Assembly: GCA_002422945.1 (NCBI GenBank)
Contig: DITW01000023.1
Coordinates: forward strand, 1 to 19,086
DNA from: Sphingomonadales bacterium UBA6174
Lineage (GTDB): Bacteria; Pseudomonadota; Alphaproteobacteria; Sphingomonadales; Sphingomonadaceae
Direction: 5' to 3'
DNA length: 19,086 nt
The notes under the pieces were generated by a model. It was not told the origin of the DNA, did no database searches, and worked only from the letters and a program-made list of their open reading frames with translations. This document shows positions 14,239-19,086 of this stretch, piece by piece. Position numbers and translations under genes: made by a program. Numbering within the stretch: position 1 is the first letter of the stretch; every line of letters starts with the position of its first letter.

Positions 14239-16566
14239 ATGGCAAGCAGGGCACCTAATATTACCGGCGGCAATTGGCGGGCAGCCATTCGACGGGCCAT
14301 TGTTCGCAGTTCGGCGTTCATCGGCGGCGTCTTCATGGTCGCGATTGCGCTGGCCTTCGCCTTTGCTTTGGCCAGCTATCATGGCAGTGATCCGTCGCTG
14401 AACACCGCAGCGGGTGGCCCGGTTGAAAATTGGCTGGGCATGCCGGGTGCATATGTGGCCGATGTGCTGCTGACCCTGTTCGGGCTGGCGGCGGCGCTGA
14501 TCGTGCCTTTGTTGCTGATGATTGGGATGCGCTTGATGCGCGATCACGCACTCGGTCGGCCAAAGGTGCAGATTTTCTGGCTGCTGGGCGCGATGCTGCT
14601 GGTGGGTAGCGGCTTTGCCACGCTCGACAATAGCGCGAGCAGCAGCCTGCCCGGTGGGCGCGGTGGCGTTATCGGTATGTTGGTCGGCTGGCTCAATCAT
14701 GCTGGCCTGTCGCTGATCGGCGATCTGGCGATCAGTCGCATTTTCTCGCTGGCGATATCGGCGCTGCTGATATTGTTGGGGCTGTTCTTCGTCTGGCGCG
14801 CGCTTGATGTGCAATCGGGTGAATTCGACTGGTTGTTCGGTCGCGGACGTGGTGATGATGGCGATGAGGACTGGCCGCGCGAGGAGACAACGCGCCGGGC
14901 GGAAAAGCCTGCGCCGTTACGCCGCGCGGTTGACGAGGGTGATGCCATTATCGCGCCGCCGATCATGCCGACCGTCATCAATGATCGTCCGTCCGGATCG
15001 GATCAGGTGCGCCGCAAGACCAAATCGCGGCAGGAATCGCTCGATCTGCGCGATCGTTATACATTGCCGGGGCTGGATTTGCTGTCGCCGCCGCCGCCGT
15101 CCACGGGGTTTGTCATCGATAAGGCCGCGTTGGAACGCAACGCCCGGTTGCTCGAATCGGTGCTGGATGATTTCCATGTGAAGGGCCAGATTGTCGAGGT
15201 GCGCCCCGGCCCGGTCGTGACCATGTATGAGCTGGAACCGGCTGCCGGGATCAAGGCCAATCGCGTGGTGCAGCTTGCGGACGATATCGCGCGCAACATG
15301 TCGGCATTGTCGGCCCGTGTTGCGACCATTCCGGGGCGCAGCGTGATCGGCATCGAATTGCCCAATGCCAAGCGCGAGTCCGTCTATCTCGCGGACCTTG
15401 TCGCCTCGGATGCCTTTGAGGATATGAACGCGCAATTGCCGATCATTCTCGGCAAGAATATCTCGGGCGATCCGGTCGTGGCCGACCTTGCGCCGATGCC
15501 GCATCTGTTGGTGGCAGGGACCACCGGCTCCGGTAAATCGGTCGGTCTCAACTGCATGATCCTGTCCTTGCTCTATCGCCTGACGCCAGAGCAATGCCGG
15601 ATGATCATGATCGATCCGAAGATGCTCGAACTGAGCATCTATGACGACATCCCCCATCTGCTCGCCCCGGTGGTGACAGACCCGCCCAAGGCGATCCGTG
15701 CCCTGAAATGGGCGGTGGAGCAGATGGAGGATCGCTATCGCATGATGGCCTCTGTTTCGGTCCGCAGCCTTGCCGGGTTCAATGAAAAGGTGCGCGGGGC
15801 CAAGGCCAAGGGCCAGCCGCTCGGTCGCCGGGTGCAGACCGGCTATGATGCCGACAGCGGCCAGCCGATTTATGAGGAGGAACAGCTCGAATATGAACCA
15901 TTGCCGCATATTGTGGTGATCGTCGACGAGCTGGCCGATTTGATGATGACGGCGGGCAAGGAAGTCGAATTCCTGATTCAGCGTTTGGCGCAAAAGGCGC
16001 GTGCCGCAGGCATCCACCTGATCATGGCGACTCAGCGGCCATCGGTTGATGTCATTACCGGCGTGATCAAGGCGAATCTCCCGACGCGGATCAGCTTTTC
16101 AGTGACCTCGAAGATAGATAGTCGCACCATATTGGGAGATCAGGGCGCGGAACAATTATTGGGCAAGGGCGATATGCTCTATATGCCGGGTGGCAAGCAG
16201 ATTTCCCGCGTGCATGGCCCGTTTGTCTCTGACGAGGAGGTGCGCGCGGTTGCCGATTTCTGGCGGGCGCAGGGGACACCCGATTATATCCATGCCGTCA
16301 CCGAGGAATCCGAAGACTCCGGCTATGCGATGGAGGGCGCGCCCGAGGGCGATGATAGCCCGGAAGGCCAGCTATATGCCAAGGCGGTGCAGGTCGTTGC
16401 CGAAAGTCAAAAGGCATCGACCAGCTATATCCAGCGGCAGTTGCGGATTGGTTATAATAGCGCCGCGCGCCTGATCGAACGGATGGAAAAAGAAGGCAAG
16501 GTCGGCGTCCCCGATCATGTTGGCCGTCGCGAAGTGTTGATCGACACGGATGGTCGTCCGGTCTGA
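14239..16566 (+). CDS. ftsK: DNA translocase FtsK
   Basis: A 775-residue FtsK/SpoIIIE translocase that pumps DNA during chromosome dimer resolution and couples segregation to division at the septum. The N-terminal domain has four to five membrane helices between about residues 27 and 190. A short charged linker (190-300) is far shorter than in E. coli FtsK. The alpha/beta motor has Walker A AGTTGSGKS near residue 427 and Walker B VIVDELADLMM near 559, followed by LAQKARAAGIHLIMATQRPSVDVITG. The C-terminal winged-helix gamma domain (about 705-770; SYIQRQLRIGYNSAARLIERME) should read the KOPS orientation sequences. The start is taken at ATG 14239 with AAGAGGG upstream rather than an in-frame TTG at 14176. 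Size and layout are usual for alphaproteobacteria. Confidence 0.95.
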   Translation: MASRAPNITGGNWRAAIRRAIVRSSAFIGGVFMVAIALAFAFALASYHGSDPSLNTAAGGPVENWLGMPGAYVADVLLTLFGLAAALIVPLLLMIGMRLMRDHALGRPKVQIFWLLGAMLLVGSGFATLDNSASSSLPGGRGGVIGMLVGWLNHAGLSLIGDLAISRIFSLAISALLILLGLFFVWRALDVQSGEFDWLFGRGRGDDGDEDWPREETTRRAEKPAPLRRAVDEGDAIIAPPIMPTVINDRPSGSDQVRRKTKSRQESLDLRDRYTLPGLDLLSPPPPSTGFVIDKAALERNARLLESVLDDFHVKGQIVEVRPGPVVTMYELEPAAGIKANRVVQLADDIARNMSALSARVATIPGRSVIGIELPNAKRESVYLADLVASDAFEDMNAQLPIILGKNISGDPVVADLAPMPHLLVAGTTGSGKSVGLNCMILSLLYRLTPEQCRMIMIDPKMLELSIYDDIPHLLAPVVTDPPKAIRALKWAVEQMEDRYRMMASVSVRSLAGFNEKVRGAKAKGQPLGRRVQTGYDADSGQPIYEEEQLEYEPLPHIVVIVDELADLMMTAGKEVEFLIQRLAQKARAAGIHLIMATQRPSVDVITGVIKANLPTRISFSVTSKIDSRTILGDQGAEQLLGKGDMLYMPGGKQISRVHGPFVSDEEVRAVADFWRAQGTPDYIHAVTEESEDSGYAMEGAPEGDDSPEGQLYAKAVQVVAESQKASTSYIQRQLRIGYNSAARLIERMEKEGKVGVPDHVGRREVLIDTDGRPV

Positions 16567-16741
16567 AAAATAACTACGAAAAATAAATATTCATTTTGGA
16601 TGTAAATTACGTTGACCTTGATGCGCAACCTGAGAAGGAATGTGCATAGCGACATTTAAATTATTTTTAGTAAGAAATTTAAATTTCTCAGGGGGGGGGC
16701 GCCAACGAACAGGTTTCGATGGCTTAACGTGAGTAAAAGTT
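16567..16741. other. AT-rich intergenic spacer with AT palindromes and a G9 run
   Basis: This 175-base spacer between ftsK and the MarR-like gene is visibly AT-rich, unlike the GC-rich surroundings. It contains runs of A/T just after the ftsK stop, two AT palindromes (16654-16688), a run of nine G at 16691-16699, and a short weak leader before the GTG start. I find no tRNA, no clear intrinsic terminator for ftsK and no plausible small gene in it. The composition hints at an acquired or fast-evolving segment. Confidence 0.6.
16654..16688. promoter_or_regulatory. Paired AT palindromes, candidate operator of the MarR-like regulator
   Basis: The 9-mer ATTTAAATT occurs at 16654-16662 and again at 16677-16685, 23 bases apart (about two helical turns). 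The second copy lies in a perfect 16-base palindrome AGAAATTTAAATTTCT (16673-16688). MarR-type dimers bind AT-rich palindromes near their own genes, so autoregulation from this pair is a reasonable guess. Confidence 0.4.
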
Positions 16742-17227
16742 GTGGTTTTTCAAGTTGACGACTTACCGGAGCAGCTGAAAACGTTCCGCAACGAGCTTGA
16801 TGATTTGATGTTGGCATTTAACCGGCTGAAAAATCGGGGAAATAGTCGGGCCAATATCAATAATTTTGATCGGGTGCTGAATTTCTACCGTTTGGCCAAG
16901 AGCGTCGCCTCTATGCGACGGGAGCGGAACAAATTTTTCACAGCAGATCTCTTTGGGGAGCCTGCATGGGATATCTTGCTCGATCTTTTTATCGCCTCGG
17001 CGGATGAGCGGCCTATTTCCGTTACCAGTGCCTGTCTTGCATCGGGGGTGCCGCTTACCACCGCGCTAAGATGTCTTGATAATCTTGTGCGACAAGGACT
17101 GGTTGTGCGGTCTCCGGACATGCAGGATCGACGTCGGGCGATAGTGTCGCTGACCCCGAAGGGGCATGGTGCGGTAGAGGCCTGGATCGATATGGCCAAT
17201 GATAAAATGGGCGCTATTTACGCCTGA
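16742..17227 (+). CDS. MarR-like winged-helix regulator
   Basis: A 161-residue probable transcription regulator. The C-terminal two thirds have a MarR-type winged helix: helix pair PAWDILLDLFIASADERPISVTSACLASGVPLTTALRCL with recognition helix around residues 101-112, then NLVRQGLVVRSPDMQDRRRAIVSLTPKGH, where DRRRAIVSLT is the wing. The first 60 residues are a charged helical region likely involved in dimer formation. The start is a GTG at 16742 with no strong ribosome binding site; a stop codon in frame at 16730 rules out a longer form, and the next ATG is 22 codons in. Codon use is less GC-rich than in the neighbours. It stands alone between ftsK and the convergent mnmA, so its targets are not apparent from context. 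Confidence 0.75.
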   Translation: MVFQVDDLPEQLKTFRNELDDLMLAFNRLKNRGNSRANINNFDRVLNFYRLAKSVASMRRERNKFFTADLFGEPAWDILLDLFIASADERPISVTSACLASGVPLTTALRCLDNLVRQGLVVRSPDMQDRRRAIVSLTPKGHGAVEAWIDMANDKMGAIYA

Positions 17228-17253
17228 CCGGGTTGCGAAAAAGCCTCAAATGA

Positions 17254-18339
17254 TCAGGCGGTTTCCTCGATCCAGCCGCCGCCCAGCACCTGTTCGCCAT
17301 CATATAAGACGGCAGCCTGACCCGGCGATACGCCATAAGCCGGTTCATTGAATACCAGCCACTCGCCTTGCATGACGGCGGGGGTGGGCTTGGCCAATGA
17401 TCGCACCTTGGCCATCACCGCACGCCCTTCGACATTGCCCAGCCAGTTGGGATCGGTGATGCGCGCCCGGCTGATCGCCAGCGCCTCGCGCGGGCCAACA
17501 ATCACTGCTTGCTGTTCTGGCTCCAGTCGCACGACATATAAAGGCTCGACCAGTCCACCGAGTTCCAATCCGCGACGCTGGCCGACGGTATAATGGATCA
17601 ATCCCTTGTGCCGTCCGAGCTCGCGCCCTTCCATGTCGAGGATGGGGCCGTCGATCCCGGCTTCCGGGCGGACCTTGCGGACGACGCTGGCATAATCGCC
17701 ATTGGGGACGAAGCAGATATCCTGACTATCCGGCTTCAACGCGACGCCAAGGCCCAGTTCCTGCGCGATGGCGCGGACATCGGTCTTGGGCATGCCACCC
17801 AGCGGAAAGCGAAGATAATCGAGCTGTTCACCGGTGGTGGCGAACAGGAAATAGCTCTGATCGCGGGCCGGGTCGGCGGCGCGGTGGAGTTCGGCCCCCA
17901 ATGGCCCGACCTCGCGGCGCACATAATGGCCTGTGGCGAGACAATCCGCGCCCAGTTCCTTGGCCAGTCGGAACAAATCGGTGAACTTCACCCCCATGTT
18001 GCAGCGAACACAGGGAATGGGCGTGCGCCCGCGCAGATACTCATCCGCAAATTGGTCGATCACCGATTGGCGAAAACTGCTTTCATGATCGAACACATAA
18101 TGAGCGATGCCGAGTCGATCCGCCACGGCGCGCGCATCGCGAATATCCTGTCCGGCACAGCAGCTACCAGTCCGCCCCACGGCAGCGCCATGATCGTAAA
18201 GCTGGAGCGTGATACCAATGGTTTCCGCGCCTGAACGCGCGGCAAGGGCGGCCACCACCGATGAATCGACGCCGCCCGACATGGCAACGACAATGCGGCG
18301 GGCCTTGGCTGGACCTTCGAGTTGGAAAAGATCGAACAT
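17254..18339 (-). CDS. mnmA: tRNA-specific 2-thiouridylase MnmA
   Basis: A 361-residue enzyme that makes the 2-thio group of uridine 34 in the tRNAs for Lys, Glu and Gln. The N-terminal adenylating domain has the PP-loop MSGGVDSS (residues 20-27). The two catalytic Cys residues are C110 (TPIPCVRCN) and C209 (SQDICFVPNG), matching the paired catalytic/persulfide cysteines of E. coli MnmA. The C-terminal beta-barrel part includes YTVGQRRGL and ends with EPAYGVSPGQAAVLYDGEQVLGGGWI, typical of the family. The gene converges on the MarR-like gene (26-base gap) and is divergent from secA. Length and motifs are standard. Confidence 0.95.
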   Translation of the reverse strand: MFDLFQLEGPAKARRIVVAMSGGVDSSVVAALAARSGAETIGITLQLYDHGAAVGRTGSCCAGQDIRDARAVADRLGIAHYVFDHESSFRQSVIDQFADEYLRGRTPIPCVRCNMGVKFTDLFRLAKELGADCLATGHYVRREVGPLGAELHRAADPARDQSYFLFATTGEQLDYLRFPLGGMPKTDVRAIAQELGLGVALKPDSQDICFVPNGDYASVVRKVRPEAGIDGPILDMEGRELGRHKGLIHYTVGQRRGLELGGLVEPLYVVRLEPEQQAVIVGPREALAISRARITDPNWLGNVEGRAVMAKVRSLAKPTPAVMQGEWLVFNEPAYGVSPGQAAVLYDGEQVLGGGWIEETA

Positions 18340-18528
18340 GATGGGGGCGATGTAGTGGTTCCCAGCCGCTTTTACTAGCCTGTCAAACCCGCGTCATGAC
18401 TAGCAAAGACGTGCCTCTTTCCTTGGCCCTTTCCTTGACCTTTGCCCTGCCAGACCCTATTTCGCGAGATCGGATCTGCGGGGCGTGAGGCTCAGGCATT
18501 TCCCTGCCGTGTTTTTCAAGGATTTTCC
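18340..18528. other. Divergent mnmA/secA intergenic region
   Basis: This 189-base region separates the divergent mnmA and secA starts. On the plus strand it contains the candidate secA promoter and, directly before secA, the ribosome binding site AAGGAT. On the minus strand a TTGACA (18379-18384) lacks a -10 at suitable distance, so the mnmA promoter is not identified. A 6-base direct repeat ACTAGC occurs twice (about 18374 and 18399) without obvious meaning. Confidence 0.5.
18435..18463 (+). promoter_or_regulatory. Candidate promoter of secA
   Basis: TTGACC (18435-18440) and TATTTC (18458-18463) are separated by 17 bases. The -35 matches five of six consensus positions, the -10 only three. 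The predicted start near 18470 leaves a leader of about 60 bases before the secA ATG. It is the best sigma-70-like pair seen in this spacer. Confidence 0.4.
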
Positions 18529-19086
18529 ATGGTTTTCGCCCGGGTTGCCAAATCGATTTTCGGTTCTTCTAACGACCGTTACGTCAAATCTTTGCGTAAG
18601 ATCGTGGATCGGATCAATGCGCTGGAACCCGAAATCTCCGCGCTCGATGATGATGGGTTGAAGCACCAGACGATCAAATTCCGCGAATATCTGGCCGCCG
18701 GTCAATCGCTCGACGATATTTTGCCAGAAGCCTTCGCCACGGTGCGCGAAGCGGCGAAGCGTGTGCTCGGCCAGCGCCATTATGACGTGCAGTTGATCGG
18801 CGGCATCGTCCTGCATCGCGGCGAAATCGCGGAAATGCGCACGGGCGAGGGTAAGACCTTGGTCGCGACGCTCGCTTGCTATCTGAACGCTCTGTCCGGC
18901 GAGGGTGTTCATGTTGTCACCGTCAATGATTATCTGGCGCGGCGCGATGCGGACTGGATGGGGCAGGTCTATCGCTTCCTCGGCCTGACGGTCGGCGTGA
19001 TCGTGCCGAACCTCGATGAACATGCGCGCAGAGAGGCGTATAACGCCGACATCACTTATGCGACCAACAACGAACTCGGCTTCGAC
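18529..19086 (+). CDS. secA: Preprotein translocase ATPase SecA, N-terminal part (runs off the window)
   Basis: The first 186 codons of SecA, the ATPase motor that pushes unfolded preproteins through SecYEG in the inner membrane. The fragment starts MVFARVAKSIFGSSNDRYVKS and contains the family's N-terminal helix, RHYDVQLIGGIVLHRGEIAEMRTGEGKT with Walker A G106-E107-G108-K109-T110, and VTVNDYLARRDADWMG, then ITYATNNELGFD at the edge. The Walker A position is nearly identical to that of E. coli SecA. The ATG at 18529 follows AAGGATTTTCC. The frame is open to the last base; the rest of the protein, including the second nucleotide-binding domain and C-terminal zinc tail, is outside the window. 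Confidence 0.97.
   Translation, partial: MVFARVAKSIFGSSNDRYVKSLRKIVDRINALEPEISALDDDGLKHQTIKFREYLAAGQSLDDILPEAFATVREAAKRVLGQRHYDVQLIGGIVLHRGEIAEMRTGEGKTLVATLACYLNALSGEGVHVVTVNDYLARRDADWMGQVYRFLGLTVGVIVPNLDEHARREAYNADITYATNNELGFD

Noticed and set aside
17221..17260. Inverted repeat CGCCTGA/TCAGGCG across the convergent ends of the MarR-like gene and mnmA, a possible bidirectional terminator.
   Set aside because: The arms are only 7 bases with a 26-base loop and no T-run, and they mostly consist of the two stop codons and flanking codons.
18361..18420. Minus-strand TTGACA (18379-18384) as mnmA promoter.
   Set aside because: No -10-like hexamer lies 16-18 bases downstream of it.

Overview
The window looks like a chromosomal segment of an alphaproteobacterium, most likely a sphingomonad (Sphingomonadales). 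This rests on the GC-rich coding sequence, the protein style of ClpB, UvrD, FtsK, MnmA and SecA, and the alphaproteobacterial form of the Pho/Pst locus, in which PstC and PstA carry long N-terminal extensions. The family assignment is by recognition only; no database search was possible. Genes are densely packed. I see no tRNA, rRNA, insertion sequence, prophage or CRISPR array.

Positions 1-6314 are all on the minus strand. Reading in the direction of transcription (from high to low coordinates) there is a tightly overlapping four-gene cassette: a small Tat-exported protein, a PqqD-like RRE protein, an HPr-kinase-related kinase and a nucleotidyltransferase-fold protein. It is followed by a UvrD/PcrA-type helicase, RadC, and the 5' part of clpB with a plausible heat-shock promoter. 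The cassette is the most interesting part of the window. It resembles a peptide- or protein-modification system, and the same enzyme classes appear in some lasso-peptide clusters, but here there are no lasso cyclase or protease genes.

Positions 6407-13699 are on the plus strand and form the phosphate-starvation locus phoR-pstS-pstC-pstA-pstB-phoU-phoB. A well-formed three-unit Pho box precedes pstS and overlaps the phoR stop codon. A perfect 12-bp-arm hairpin separates pstS from pstC. PstSCAB imports phosphate, PhoU links transporter state to the sensor kinase PhoR, and PhoR phosphorylates PhoB, which should act at the Pho box. sufE (Fe-S cluster sulfur transfer) follows phoB closely, and then ftsK (DNA translocase for chromosome segregation and division).

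Positions 16567-17227 are compositionally different: an AT-rich spacer with two AT palindromes and a nine-G run leads into a MarR-like winged-helix regulator that starts with GTG. Then come mnmA on the minus strand (tRNA 2-thiouridylase) and, divergently, the 5' part of secA on the plus strand, which runs off the window end. Intergenic stretches not listed separately are under about 110 bases and hold only ribosome binding sites or nothing I could recognise, apart from the 16567-16741 spacer, the 7637-7719 pstS leader and the 18340-18528 mnmA/secA spacer described below.
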